DNA of 64,000 nt from Hydractinia symbiolongicarpus (GCF_029227915.1 NC_079875.1:19211001-19275000), one strand, 5' to 3'. Positions 1 through 10,937 are shown, counted from the first letter of the stretch. Notes: generated from the sequence alone by a model not told the origin. A program made the numbers and translations.

Positions 1-32
1 AATCCTCTGGCCGGGCATCGACATATAGAAAG

Positions 33-844
33 ATGTCGTCGCAAGTTATGTTCAACGCAGAAACCATCGAGACCCTATCCAATAATCAAAATCAACCTAT
101 GTTCTAACGTGCCGATTTGGGACGCTTTCTGGGTATTGAAAAGATTGCGGAGTCTTATCGAGATATTTCCACCCTTGCACGCCATGAGATAAGATTGGTT
201 ACTAACCAACCACTAAAAGGAGACTAAAATAGGTATGACGCTTTTGTAACATTGGACGACGCATTGGAAATCGTTCGTTGTTCCTGGAAACCAAAAGCCG
301 TGGGGGTCATCAGATGGCTGGCCATGGCGGGTGTTAAAAAATTACAAGACGAACTTGAAAAGCAGCGCCGGGTCCTTGAGGAAAGAGAGACGGCTCTGGT
401 ATTCCTCAATGATGAAATGGAGGATAGGTACAACTAGCTCATTGGGGGATGAAATTGAGGACAGGGATCGACAGCTTGCAGCACAGGCTTAGGAAAATGC
501 AAGGCTTCGACAAAAGCATATACTCAAATGTCCATGGCGCCGGTAAGGACAACGTCATCATAATCCATTGAAAGCATAGTGCACAGGATGACGATGAATA
601 CCATCATCTTCCCTATTATTGCACGCGTGTTCAGAGGCGTGATATTAGCAAGAAGAGGTTGTGGTTCAGTGACAACTACTCGGTGGCAGAGGAAATTGTC
701 GTCATCGACAACCCCAATGGCATACACGCCTTTAATCGTTTTGAGGAGGAGGGGCATGTAGAACGTTTCAGGAACCATTTCAGGCTTATCGATCTATCTC
801 GGAATGACCTGTATGATCTGGGTGTTCCGGCATTAGAGGATTAG
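33..844 (+). pseudogene. Bro-N domain gene of Polinton P1, decayed copy A
   Basis: The start ATG lies at 33. An N-terminal Bro-N-like DNA-binding module is readable through the phrases RADLGRFLGI and IAESYRDI. A coiled-coil segment rich in E, R and K follows around 330-435. The C-terminal tail ends at the TAG at 842 and reads EEIVVIDNPNG, FNRFEEEGH and DLYDLGVPALED. In-frame stops fall near 104 (TAA), 226 and 435, so the gene cannot be translated whole. The same architecture sits next to the ATPase in P2 (55729-56490). Bro proteins of large DNA viruses bind DNA and are thought to modulate host or viral expression; the role here is unknown. Confidence 0.75.
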
Positions 845-1569
845 ACAGACGCTAATTTTCACTACCATTGCGGGTAGTAAAAATACCCCCCCCCCCTATG
901 GAATATACCCTTTTGACCATTTCAGCTGTATGTTAAAAGATACTGAAATATCAACAGTATGAAAGCATGCATAAAACAAAATCAATTTACAATCAACTAC
1001 AATATACAACATTGCTGTATCAAGACAGGATCAGCGACCGGATATCGCCGTACCTGCTTGGAAAATGTTAGGTATTGAGGTGGAGTATACTAGGAAGGTT
1101 TTGAATACCCCACGGATGATGATCTTTTACATAGGGTAGCATCAGGCAAAAAAGCATTTGTAAGAAGCGAGATCGACAATGATCATATACATTTTCTTGA
1201 TCAGCACTTTAAACTCTACACAATAGAGGCAACAAGGAAACAAGTTGCAAAAAAATATTTTTCCTGTATGGGCGGGTCATTGCTAACCCGTATATATACT
1301 TATACAACAGGCTAACCTAAAGACCAGAATATGTTAGGATAGGGGTATTCGTGGCTCACCAGGCTAACTGGTATGTTATAAACATTTTTGAGGGTATAAA
1401 TTAATTGGAAGTGGGATGTAAGCTAAAAGTGCAAATTTTAATAAATTCTAGTGTCAGATACCATTTAAAATTGATTTTTTTAAACCATGGTTGTCAACGG
1501 ACCGTTAGGTAAAGTAAACTACTACGCATAAGAGTTGAATTTCAGGTATGAGGTAGCCTACACATCCAC
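845..1569 (+). other. Linker between Bro gene and Helitron, with one orphan open frame
   Basis: No recognised gene. A run of 13 C lies near 887. An open frame without a start runs from about 1094, after a TAG, to the stop ending at 1315. It reads like protein (LLHRVASGKKAF, then FKLYTIEATRKQVAKK) but matches no family I know. It could be the tail of a decayed Polinton gene. The second copy is at 10461-10683. Confidence 0.4.
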
Positions 1570-3054
1570 TTTTTATTATTGGTTGTTAATGCACCAATTT
1601 TCCGTAGCGATAATAAGAAAGAATATATTGCCTTTGTGGATAACATAGTTAAATGTCAGCTTCCTAATAAAGACAACACCCAGATCTCTACAAACTAGTT
1701 TCGACATATCAAACACATTCTCGTAAATATAAAAAAAAGAATTTTCGATACTCTTTCGAGAAATTTTTTACAGACCATACAATTATCGCTAACATCTCTA
1801 AGGAGATAGGGAAACACAGTTGAATTAAAGGAAGACTATACTAGAAAATGTAAAAACTTACATAGATTCAAATTTGAATCCAAGATTAAAACTAGATTTT
1901 GCATCCAAATGAACTTAGTTTTACCCAACCAGGTACAATTGAAGAAATTCTTCAAAGTTTAGCCATTACAAAAAACGCACTGAGCATATCTCCTGATTGA
2001 GGATTTTAAATTTACTTTCGAAGGCTTCCAGATTCTTGTTTTATTAAAACTTATTTTACTGAAGGTTTGATGACATGGGAAGCTAACATAGACATTCAAC
2101 GCGTTCTTGATTATTATAAAGCAGTTTCTTACATGTGTGCTTATTTGTCTAAAGCTGAAGACGAATCTTCAGAAGCGATGAAAAAAGCGGCATCACAAGC
2201 ATTAGAAACTGGCGATCCGTTATCTGTACAAATGAAATCAATTGAGAATGCGTATCGAAATCATCTCGAAATGTCAGTTCAAGAAGCACTTGCTATTATA
2301 ATGCCAGAAATATGGTTACGAAACATTTCCTGTTGTAGTTTTTGCAAGCAGTAACATTCCTGAGAAGAGATATAGGGTATGTCGTAACAAAAAAAGAAAT
2401 TTTAAGTTTACCACATTAAAAGATACTGGCGTAATTAGTGAAAATTCTATTATAGTAACTTTGCTTAATACAAGATCCTACAACAAACATAAAAATGATA
2501 TTAAGTCCGACCGCGTTCTCATGGAAAGTGATTTATTATGCCTGACAGAAACCCAGATGCCATTTAACTCACACTACGACACATAACTAGACTACTTTAC
2601 TTTATTTCCAAACAACAATGTGGATAGGTTTTCTAGTCTTTTAGTTGGTCATAATGAAACTATAGAATTGATTGATATTGTGAAGATTCCAGGTGCAATA
2701 TTTTTTAAAATAACGAAGAAAACCTTTCAAAAGAATGCTGTTAGTTTTTTACTTCTACATCGTAAAAATTCTCCTAATCTAAATGAGTCATTATACCTTA
2801 TTCAAGATATTTTGGCAATACTCGTAGATTTTAATGTAAATGTATTCAGTGACGGAAACTATTTCCTTGATTTTCTCACTGAATATAAACAAGTTGTAAC
2901 CTCTCCAAATTATATATCCGGTTCACTTATTGACCACACATATGTCCATGAGAATGTCCTCAACACCTTTGAAGTCGATACACTCGTCAAAAATGTATAT
3001 TTCAGTGATCATGACACAGTCAGGCTTAAACTTTCTCCACTACAATGCTTATGA
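1570..3054 (+). mobile_element. Helitron-like element fragment, copy A
   Basis: Three diagnostic pieces of a Helitron (Helentron-type) Rep/helicase protein are readable on the + strand. Near 1575-1690 is the NAPIFRSDNKKEYIAFVD block found in the replication-initiator part. At 2067-2338 is the block MTWEANIDIQRVLDYYKAVS...YLSKAEDESSEAM that precedes the helicase. From about 2430 to 3054 there is an endonuclease/exonuclease/phosphatase domain ending in YFSDHDTVRLKL. The catalytic Rep HUH motif and the helicase Walker motifs are not present, so the element is internally deleted. Several stops break the frame. The same protein is represented by a separate copy on the minus strand at 26216-31390. 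Confidence 0.8.
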
Positions 3055-3677
3055 AATCTTCTAAAAGGGCTACTTCAAATCAATTTCGTCCTCAGAACGA
3101 AAGATATTTACGCTGGGATGACTTTATTGTTCTCTTAGAATAGTCTCGCACTATATACTTATTATCTATGCTGATGGCGAAAATTTTTAAGCCATCGAGC
3201 TTCTTGTTTCTTAATAATTCATGTTTTTTATGAAAAAAAATTATGGAACAAATTTATCAACAAGTTCTTGTTTTTCAAGAAAACAATAACTTTGCCAGCG
3301 ATGTAGTAACTAATCAGGAAAAAAATGCTTTTTACACGCTATTTCAACCAATCAAAGAAAAATATATCAGATTTTGCACTGTGGAATTGTAGACTAAGTA
3401 AAAATTGCACTTGTTTCTCGATTGAAATAAAAATATATATATCGTGTAGATTAGCCAATAAGGCGGGAGAAAAACTCCATATGATTATAGTGATATATGA
3501 TAAAAGTGTATAGCAAACTCAAATATCAAGTGTTTTAAAAAAACATTTCTCTGTTTTTTACTTTCAAAATTTAACAGGTAAATTTATTTCTAAGTTTCTT
3601 CATTCTTCTCCCTTTTCTTCGTTTTCTATGGTCAGTTTGTGCAAAGTGTGCAAAGTGTGTAATAGCCAATGCAGGGT
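3055..3677. other. Non-coding tail of the direct repeat, copy A
   Basis: AT-rich sequence with no supported gene. It lies between the Helitron endonuclease remnant and the point where the Polinton polymerase begins at 3678. It may contain the Helitron 3' end, but I could not place a convincing terminal hairpin. Confidence 0.5.
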
Positions 3678-6373
3678 AAGACCCAACGTGAAAACCTTAG
3701 TTGAAGGGCAGGTAGAAGATATGGGGTCGCGAAGGTACGGATATTCCTATGGATTATGTGGAAGAAGAAGAAGACGAACCTGGAGGAGGCCGGCGATGAG
3801 GAGTATATTGGGGTAGAGAAGGTTTTCACCACCAACATGAGATTTTCACAAATTGAGGCTAACAAGGGGTTCATCATATATACAAGCACCCAAGTGGATA
3901 GCCTCCAAGAAGGCCATTATTAACCCAAAAAATGATGATGAGGAGTGTTTTAAGTGGGGCAACATTGCTGGTCTACTAAGAGATCCACAAAGAATCACCA
4001 AGCTGAGACATTACGTAGACCACTACAATTGGCAGGGTATAGAGTTCCCTACAAGCATCAAGAATATATACAAATTCGAGGATAATAACAAGGACATTGC
4101 GGTAAACGTCTTGTATGTGACGGGAAAGAAGATCAATATCCTGAGGCGATCACATCATACCGGGCGTAGCAAGCAGGTAAATCTACTGTATATCACTGAT
4201 GACAAGAAGAACCACTACACAGCCATCAAATCCCTATCGCGACTCCTGGGTATTGAGACCTCAAAAAATACGGCAAAAATGCATTTCTTCCTGAATTGTT
4301 TGCAGGCGTTTCCCACAATTGAATCGAGAGATAAGCACCATGGCTACTGCAAGGACCACGACGCAGTCAAGATCACAATGCCAACGGAGCCCGAAAAATG
4401 GCTATACTATAGGGATGGCCAACAGCAATTCAAAGTACCCTTTGCTATCTATGCAGACTTCGAGAGTCTACTAATCCCGGTAGACGATACAAGAGGCAAA
4501 AAGACCAAAAAGCTGAGTAAGCGCATACCGTCCGGCTGGTGTACATATAGTACCTTTGCCTACGGAGACGTACCAGATCCTCTAAAAGTATACAGGGGAG
4601 AGGCCTGTGTAACCCTCTTTGTCAACCACCTAGAGGATGAGGTAAAGAGGTTATATAATACCTACCCGCAGAAAGACATGCTGCCCCTAACAGAGGCAGA
4701 ACAAACGCGTCATGACGAGGCATCGAAATGCCATATAGGACATTGGATGCATAGCGGAGAACACGGAGAAATATATAAGCTTCAGCGTTAAAATTAAGGT
4801 ACCCCTTGGGGCATGGTGATGGCGAGACATACAAGACCATAGAGATACGGTTTATCGATAGTTGTCGATTCATGGCCTCAAGCCTGGATAAGTTGGAAAG
4901 CAACCTCATTGGAACAAACACCGCAGGTATGAAATGTCAACAGTGTGCAGATACCTGTCTTGAATTCCAGAGCATATACGCCGGTACATGGCAAAGTTTT
5001 GGTGCAAAAATTGCGACTCGAGTACCACTAAGCAGCTTAATCGAGACCAGGTAAGGGCAAACGTACCGTCCATGGCAAATTCATCGAAAAGGATGATACC
5101 CTCAGGCTGATGCTGAGAAAAGGCGTGTACCCCAATGAATACATGGATAGATGGCAGCGATTCGAGGAGCTGGAACGACCTCCCAAGGAGGCATTCTACA
5201 GCAAGCTGAATATGAAGGGTATCAACGACAGGGACTATACCTATGCGAAAGAGGTATGGAATGTCTTTACCCCGTAGGGTGATAATGTTACCATGAGAGA
5301 CTATCACGATGTCTACTTAACAATAGACGTACTGCTGTTGGCCGACATATTCGAGACGTTTCGAGGCGTCTGCTTAGACAACTACAGCCTTGATCCCGCC
5401 CATTTCTACTCCGCACCCGGCTTAGCATGGAAGGCTGCACTTAAATTTACAGGTATAAGGTTAGAGCTTCTCACCGATCCTGACATGCTCCTGATGTTCG
5501 AGAAGGGTATAAGAGGAGGTATAACCCAGGTCGTACACCGATATGCGAGAGCAAATAACAAGTACATGCGGGACCAGTATAACCAGGATGAGGAGTCCTC
5601 CTACCTGCAGTATCTGGATGCGAACAATCTATACGGATAAGCGATGCGTCAAGACCTACCAACAGATGGCTTTAAATGGGTATCGAACGTCGAGGCATTC
5701 ACCGAAAGGCGGATTGGGAAGTTCGTTAAAGGGAACAAGTATGGGTACATTTTAGAGGTAGATATCGATTACCCAAAGGAGCTACACGACAAGCATAATG
5801 AGCTGCCGTTCCTGCCCGAACGCATTATGGTTCATAGGGTAGAGAAACTTGTATCAAATTTGAAACACAAGCGTAGATATGTGGTGTATATCAGAGCCCT
5901 TTGCGAGGCAATAAACATGGGCTTGAATTGAGGAAGGTGTGCAGGGTGATTCGATTCACAAGTGCCAATAATCCTGATGATAAAAGTCCCCTTCCTATAG
6001 GGAAAAACGAGAAGGTGGTGGGTTTGATGAAGGTTGAGAAGGGCGGCAAAATCATGACCGAGTTCGTCACCCTAAGGGCAAAACTCTATGCGTGCAAGAG
6101 CCTCACCAAAGAGGACGGTGATCGAAAGCCAAAGGTGTGAAGAGGTGCGTCACTAAGAAATCCATCACTTTCGATGATTACCAGCGATGTCTGGAAGAGG
6201 GCGGGGACATCCACAAGAGCCAAGTGCTTATTCAAAACAAGGGCCATAAGATATATACCCAAGAGGTGAAGAAGTTGGCACTCAACAGGGCAGATGACAA
6301 GCGGATCGTACAACCGGACAAGATTACAACGCTTGCCAGAGGCCATTACCGCCTAGTGTCTGCAAGGAAATAA
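3678..6373 (+). pseudogene. Protein-primed family B DNA polymerase of Polinton P1, truncated and broken
   Basis: The Polinton replicase, which would copy the element by protein priming. The 5' end is cut by the repeat junction at 3677. Readable pieces in order are the N-terminal region (near 3690-3730), the exonuclease ExoI motif YADFESLL (near 4455), the ExoIII motif YLTID (near 5315) and polymerase motif A YLDANNLYG (near 5610-5637). A TAA directly follows motif A at 5638, where P2 has Trp. Further stops or shifts fall near 4790 and 5277. Between about 5950 and 5960 the sequence jumps from upstream of motif B to beyond motif C, so the K..NS..G and YMDTDS motifs are absent. The C-terminal part, ending in ITTLARGHYRL, is readable. 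It is homologous to the minus-strand gene at 58572-62480. Confidence 0.9.
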
Positions 6374-6405
6374 ATGGAGGTGTGATCTTCCAAAAGCTGT
6401 CCAAA

Positions 6406-6433
6406 GTTTTGTAAAGGTAGTACTTTACAAAAC
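6406..6433. promoter_or_regulatory. Intergenic hairpin before the HNH gene
   Basis: Perfect 11-bp inverted repeat GTTTTGTAAAG / CTTTACAAAAC (6406-6416 and 6423-6433) with a 6-base loop. It lies between the polymerase stop (6373) and the next start (6443). It belongs to a series of such hairpins in gene gaps of these elements. A role in ending or processing transcripts is inference. Confidence 0.6.
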
Positions 6434-6442
6434 AAAAACAAT

Positions 6443-6952
6443 ATGGAGGAGGGTAAAAAATGCACCCAATGTAAGCAAACCCTACTACTATGCAACTTCA
6501 AGGTGATCCAACGTAACGGACAACGAACAAGGCAATGCATCAAATGCCGCGATATTAATAATTCATCAAGGGAAGGTGGCAAATGCCCGCATAAGAAAAA
6601 TAGACAATTTTGCCTCATATGCGATCACCCTGCTTATCGGTATAACCTCATTCTAGTTAGGATTCATCATGCCTTAAATTGCGATACGGAGATTGCCTCC
6701 ACGGAATATATGGGGTGCGATATTGTAACATTCATGAGGCACATCCAGGCCCAATTTAGGGGTGGGATGAATTGGGGGAATAGGGGGCAGTGGTAGTTTG
6801 ATCACAAGGTGCCGCTAAAGTATTGGGATAACGGGGTATATCCTAACGAGTAAGAACAATTGAAAAGACTGCACCACACCAACATGCAGCCCATGTGGGT
6901 TTCAGATAACCAAACGAAGGGCCGAATATAGAACGAATATATCTCCGAGTAG
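6443..6952 (+). pseudogene. HNH-type endonuclease with zinc-ribbon head, three in-frame stops
   Basis: A 170-codon frame. The N-terminus has a four-cysteine ribbon, CTQCK...CIKCRD (residues about 8-38). A second Cys/His cluster, CPHKK...CLICDH, follows at about 51-66. The C-terminal third shows the HNH core typical of virus and phage endonucleases: the W-FDHKVPLKYWD stretch with its DH pair, then LKRLHHTNMQPMW with the conserved Asn-Gln region. In-frame stops are TAG at 6794, TAA at 6851 and TAG at 6929, so it is probably dead. The frame is kept across all three stops, meaning substitutions rather than indels broke it. P2 has no counterpart between polymerase and the next gene, so the gene was gained in P1 or lost in P2. 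Confidence 0.75.
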
Positions 6953-7000
6953 AATGTAGCCTAGCGCGGTTGATCAAACACACTTGCTGTAAATGGAGGC

Positions 7001-7499
7001 ATGCTTATATATCGCTATACTCCTACCTTAGCTCTGATCGCATTTTGCTTCCTCAGATATAGACGTATAATAAAGATGTCGTCCGATATCGCACAAGTAT
7101 TCGACCCAGCCACCTCATCAGAATATGAAAATATTGAAAAGCCTATTGATAAACGCCAATTTTTAAAGGAAGCCCTACGTGAGGGTAAGGGTCAACTTTT
7201 ACCAAGGAAGTGTACGGAGGGCTTTGTTGACAATGCTCCTGATGAGGCCATCGACAAAGTCCATACCGATTACGTACAACGTGAGCTTCAGGAAAAAGGG
7301 GAGAAGACGGCCAGGGCACAGCGTGGAGAAGCTGCGAAAGGATCTTGAAGAAGGCCCTATAACTCTGCGACTGCATGACGGACTTAGGTATCCTTGTATA
7401 TTGCACTATTGGGAGGTGTTTAGCCCCACTGCTTGTAGCAGGACACACGGCCCGGCATATGAGCAAAAGGAAACAGGATGCGAAGGAGGCCAAAGATAA
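7001..7499 (+). pseudogene. Polinton membrane-anchored protein (P1 copy), internally deleted
   Basis: Homologous to 57989-58558 in P2. It begins with a hydrophobic N-terminal segment followed by RYRRII, as in P2 (RYRHII), which supports the start at 7001 over the internal ATG at 7074. Then come the shared phrases KPIDKRQ and IHTDYIQ-like VHTDYVQRELQEKG. Near 7325 about 20 codons present in P2 are missing and the frame shifts. The remainder (EKLRKDLEEGPI, then RLHDGLRYPCIL) continues in another frame to 7499. Function is unknown; a virion or membrane role is only suggested by the anchor and position. Confidence 0.65.
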
Positions 7500-7576
7500 C
7501 AAAGATGAGCAGCGCGTGTAGCATTATCATCAATCAACAGCAACCCGAGAACATCCTTGATGTAAAAAAGAAGTAA

Positions 7577-7606
7577 TTTGTTATAATATTTAGGACTTAT
7601 AACAAA
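7577..7606. promoter_or_regulatory. Intergenic hairpin touching the next start codon
   Basis: Ten-bp arms TTTGTTATAA (7577-7586) and TTATAACAAA (7597-7606) are separated by 10 bases. The right arm ends on the A of the ATG at 7606. The homologous gap in P2 (57957-57980) also has a hairpin but with different bases, which suggests that pairing, not sequence, is kept. Confidence 0.65.
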
Positions 7607-7965
7607 TGAGTAAAGAGGAACAAAAGCAAGAGGAGAGGGTTATAACAAAACCACCGAAGAATAAGGGTCGTGTTGCAGCAGGTAAGAGGCTTGCGGAATG
7701 GAACCGGAAGAACAAAGCTAACCAACAGAAGAACGTGGGCAAAAGTACCTCACAGGATGATCAAGAACCTGCCGCAACCCCTGGCAAGTCGATTGACAGT
7801 GCCTACATCTATGGGGTCGGAGCGATAGCCATGATTGCTGTAGGGGTAGGCGTCTGGTATATATTTGTCGGGGGTAAAAACAAACCCCAAAACCCCGTAC
7901 CGGAGCCTCAGCAGGGGAAACAAGGCAAAACCCAACCAAATATCGATATTTTCAAAATGCGGTAA
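7606..7965 (+). CDS. Small single-pass membrane protein of Polinton P1
   Basis: 119 residues, intact. The N-terminal part is basic and hydrophilic with the motif ERVITKP...GRVA (residues about 11-26), shared with the P2 protein at 57600-57953. A hydrophobic transmembrane stretch lies at about 67-87, followed by a Pro/Gln-rich segment. The last residues are IDIFKMR, matched by IDIFHMR in P2. The start is fixed by the upstream hairpin and by the matching P2 start. Conservation at both ends between two diverged elements suggests selection on the termini. Position between other small membrane proteins and the packaging ATPase hints at a virion-membrane or assembly role, but no family is recognised. 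Confidence 0.75.
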   Translation: MSKEEQKQEERVITKPPKNKGRVAAGKRLAEWNRKNKANQQKNVGKSTSQDDQEPAATPGKSIDSAYIYGVGAIAMIAVGVGVWYIFVGGKNKPQNPVPEPQQGKQGKTQPNIDIFKMR

Positions 7966-7974
7966 TAATAATAA

Positions 7975-8216
7975 ATGAGTGCAAGCAACGTAACACCGAA
8001 GGAAAAGGAAATTTTGGATATGTTGTACGAGACGGTCGTGGACCTTGGTTTCACCTTTGTCTATACCATGGCGGGTAAAAAATTTGGCCCTCTACAAAAA
8101 TGGACACCGAAGACGTCCTCAAAATGGTTGCGTACTTCGCGGCAGGGAGGGCAAGTTGTGAAATGGCCGTATCCAAAGGATGGTTGCCGGCAAGTATAGT
8201 GTCGAAGCCTAAATAG
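7975..8216 (+). pseudogene. Small hydrophobic Polinton protein (P1 copy), frameshifted
   Basis: Homologue of 57372-57584 in P2. The first 40 residues are readable (KEKEILDMLYETV, then a hydrophobic stretch to MAGKKFG). Near 8090-8100 the frame shifts. The +1 frame continues with MDTEDVLKMVAYFAAG, matching MDLEDGLKLAGYMTGA in P2, and ends at the TAG 8214-8216. It starts 9 bases after the previous stop, so the genes form a tight same-strand cluster. Confidence 0.65.
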
Positions 8217-8269
8217 AGTGGACAAACATGAGTTATGGAAGGAGTCAAGTGCTGAAGACGTAATACTAA

Positions 8270-8764
8270 ATGAATATTCGATGTTGTAGAAGGTGCAAAA
8301 ATCTATTACCACTACACAAGTTTAAAATTAAGGGCAATACTTTAACTAAAAATTGCATGGCCTGCCTGGCTAAAGCGAAGGAAAGGCGAGCTGTTAAAAA
8401 CGACATTGAGGATGTTGAAATAGACCCCCTTGCTATTGATAGGGAAATTAAAGATGTTCAACAAAATGAGAATTACCTCATTCTCTATGATCTGCTGACG
8501 TACAACATTATACCCCGGTACGCCGAACTTATCGAGGATGGCCCCGAGAAGGCAAGGCTTGTCGAGAGGTATCGCAAGGCATTAAAATGTCTACGGGGAA
8601 ATTTAATATACACCCCACCACCCCTCGAATACCAGGCTCGAAATACCAAGCTCTGCCCCGCCTGTCGAGGGTCCTTGGAAAACAAGCATAGGGGTGTATG
8701 GATTTGTGGGGCATATGCGGCAATATACCCCAAAATTCACGACAGGAAGTGGTCGAATTATTGA
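8270..8764 (+). CDS. Zinc-ribbon protein of Polinton P1
   Basis: 164 residues, intact. A four-cysteine ribbon at the N-terminus (CCRRC at 5-9, CMAC near 29-32) has the spacing C-x2-C-x3-L-x4-F...T-x2-C-x2-C. The head of the HNH gene at 6443 has the same pattern, so the two genes share a module. The middle is acidic and helical. The C-terminal part has CPACRGSLENK and an ICG motif, a likely second zinc site. The stop lies 6 bases before the ATPase start. P2 lacks this gene: only about 75 bp separate its ATPase start from the next gene. Function is unknown; a nucleic-acid-binding role is plausible. Confidence 0.65.
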   Translation: MNIRCCRRCKNLLPLHKFKIKGNTLTKNCMACLAKAKERRAVKNDIEDVEIDPLAIDREIKDVQQNENYLILYDLLTYNIIPRYAELIEDGPEKARLVERYRKALKCLRGNLIYTPPPLEYQARNTKLCPACRGSLENKHRGVWICGAYAAIYPKIHDRKWSNY

Positions 8765-8770
8765 AATAAA

Positions 8771-9367
8771 ATGTTGGTCATTGTGGGTGACCCCCGTACG
8801 GCAATTTTCACCGGCCCTACAAGCTGTGGAAAAACACAACGTGTACTGAACCTCCTGGAAAATGAGTATAAAAAATACTACCACAATATTGTCATGCCGT
8901 GCCCTAAGCTGAAATGGAATGCCACTTACCTTAAAAGGGCCTCATTATGGAGGGATGATTACGTGTTCCTTATAGATCCCGGAAATGAGCTTTTTGAATG
9001 GATAGCAAAATTATCCTCATTGCTGGCGGGGGAGGAGAGTTTTTTCGTGGTTGATGACGTCATAGCCGATGAAGGCCTTGACAAACGTCGACAATCCCTG
9101 CTTGAATTAGCTATTTCGGGTAGACACAGAAAACATAGTTTATGGCTACTCACGCAGTCGTATACTGCTCTCCCTAAAAATTTGAGGAGACAGAAAAAAG
9201 CCCTGTTTATGTGGTACCCACATGAACGCAGCGACATGAGCCTAATCGACGAAGAGACGAACATGATTTCCAATTGGGATGATATCAAGGCTGAATTGAA
9301 AAAATCAAATCACGCATGCTTATATGTGAGGCTCGAACATCCCCGAACCTGGAAAATCCTTGAGTGA
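8771..9367 (+). CDS. A32-like DNA-packaging ATPase of Polinton P1
   Basis: 198 residues, intact. The Walker A loop GPTSCGKT lies at about 14-21 and Walker B FFVVDD at about 91-96. A sensor-type stretch LWLLTQSY is near 125, and an arginine-rich LRRQKKALFMW follows. This is the compact FtsK/HerA-type ATPase that Polintons share with poxvirus A32 and adenovirus-like packaging enzymes; it would pump the genome into capsids. It is one of few fully open genes in the left block. The stop at 9365-9367 lies immediately before the second copy of the 3.7-kb repeat, so the unit junction is flush with the gene end. The P2 homologue (56707-57296) is broken. Confidence 0.92.
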   Translation: MLVIVGDPRTAIFTGPTSCGKTQRVLNLLENEYKKYYHNIVMPCPKLKWNATYLKRASLWRDDYVFLIDPGNELFEWIAKLSSLLAGEESFFVVDDVIADEGLDKRRQSLLELAISGRHRKHSLWLLTQSYTALPKNLRRQKKALFMWYPHERSDMSLIDEETNMISNWDDIKAELKKSNHACLYVRLEHPRTWKILE

Positions 9368-9399
9368 AATCCTCTGGCCGGGCATCGACATATAGAAAG

Positions 9400-10211
9400 A
9401 TGTCGTCGCAAGTTATGTTCAACGCAGAAACCATCGAGACCCTATCCAATAATCAAAATCAACCTATGTTCTAACGTGCTGATTTGGGACGCTTTCTGGG
9501 TATTGAAAAGATTGCGGAGTCTTATCGAGATATTTCCACCCTTGCACGCCATGAGATAAGATTGGTTACTAACCAACCACTAAAAGGAGACTAAAATAGG
9601 TATGACGCTTTTGTAACATTGGACGACGCATTGGAAATCGTTCGTTGTTCCTGGAAACCAAAAGCCGTGGGGGTCATCAGATGGCTGGCCATGGCGGGTG
9701 TTAAAAAATTACAAGACGAACTTGAAAAGCAGCGCCGGGTCCTTGAGGAAAGAGAGACGGCTCTGGTATTCCTCAATGATGAAATGGAGGATAGGTACAA
9801 CTAGCTCATTGGGGGATGAAATTGAGGACAGGGATCGACAGCTTGCAGCACAGGCTTAGGAAAATGCAAGGCTTCGACAAAAGCATATACTCAAATGTCC
9901 ATGGCGCCGGTAAGGACAACGTCATCATAATCCATTGAAAGCATAGTGCACAGGATGACGATGAATACCATCATCTTCCCTATTATTGCACGCGTGTTCA
10001 GAGGCGTGATATTAGCAAGAAGAGGTTGTGGTTCAGTGACAACTACTCGGTGGCAGAGGAAATTGTCGTCATCGACAACCCCAATGGCATACACGCCTTT
10101 AATCGTTTTGAGGAGGAGGGGCATGTAGAACGTTTCAGGAACCATTTCAGGCTTATCGATCTATCTCGGAATGACCTGTATGATCTGGGTGTTCCGGCAT
10201 TAGAGGATTAG
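9400..10211 (+). pseudogene. Bro-N domain gene, decayed copy B
   Basis: Near-identical to 33-844 with the same stops. Here the true upstream neighbour is visible: the ATPase ends at 9367, 32 bases before this start. ATPase followed by Bro is therefore the original Polinton order, as in P2. The small coiled-coil gene found between them in P2 (56498-56704) is missing. Confidence 0.75.
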
Positions 10212-10937
10212 ACAGACGCTAATTTTCACTACCATTGCGGGTAGTAAAAATACCCCCCCCCCCCTATGGAATATACCCTTTTGACCATTTCAGCTGTATG
10301 TTAAAAGATACTGAAATATCAACAGTATGAAAGCATGCATAAAACAAAATCAATTTACAATCAACTACAATATACAACATTGCTGTATCAAGACAGGATC
10401 AGCGACCGGATATCGCCGTACCTGCTTGGAAAATGTTAGGTATTGAGGTGGAGTATACTAGGAAGGTTTTGAATACCCCACGGATGATGATCTTTTACAT
10501 AGGGTAGCATCAGGCAAAAAAGCATTTGTAAGAAGCGAGATCGACAATGATCATATACATTTTCTTGATCAGCACTTTAAACTCTACACAATAGAGGCAA
10601 CAAGGAAACAAGTTGCAAAAAAATATTTTTCCTGTATGGGCGGGTCATTGCTAACCCGTATATATACTTATACAACAGGCTAACCTAAAGACCAGAATAT
10701 GTTAGGATAGGGGTATTCGTGGCTCACCAGGCTAACTGGTATGTTATAAACATTTTTGAGGGTATAAATTAATTGGAAGTGGGATGTAAGCTAAAAGTGC
10801 AAATTTTAATAAATTCTAGTGTCAGATACCATTTAAAATTGATTTTTTTAAACCATGGTTGTCAACGGACCGTTAGGTAAAGTAAACTACTACGCATAAG
10901 AGTTGAATTTCAGGTATGAGGTAGCCTACACATCCAC
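10212..10937. other. Linker region, copy B
   Basis: Second copy of 845-1569, including the C-run (14 C here) and the orphan frame at about 10461-10683. Nothing further recognised. Confidence 0.4.

Larger units (their letters stand above)
1..3677 (+). repeat. Copy A of a 3.7-kb direct repeat
   Basis: This stretch recurs at 9368-13045 in the same orientation, nearly base for base. Differences I can see are one transition near 112/9479, one extra C in the C-run near 885/10257, and one transition near 3652/13020. Homology stops after the shared text CCAATGCAGGGT at 3677. Copy A then enters the polymerase gene, while copy B enters unrelated DNA. The left edge may lie outside the window. It reads most simply as 1.39 copies of a tandem 9367-bp unit. 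Confidence 0.95.
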
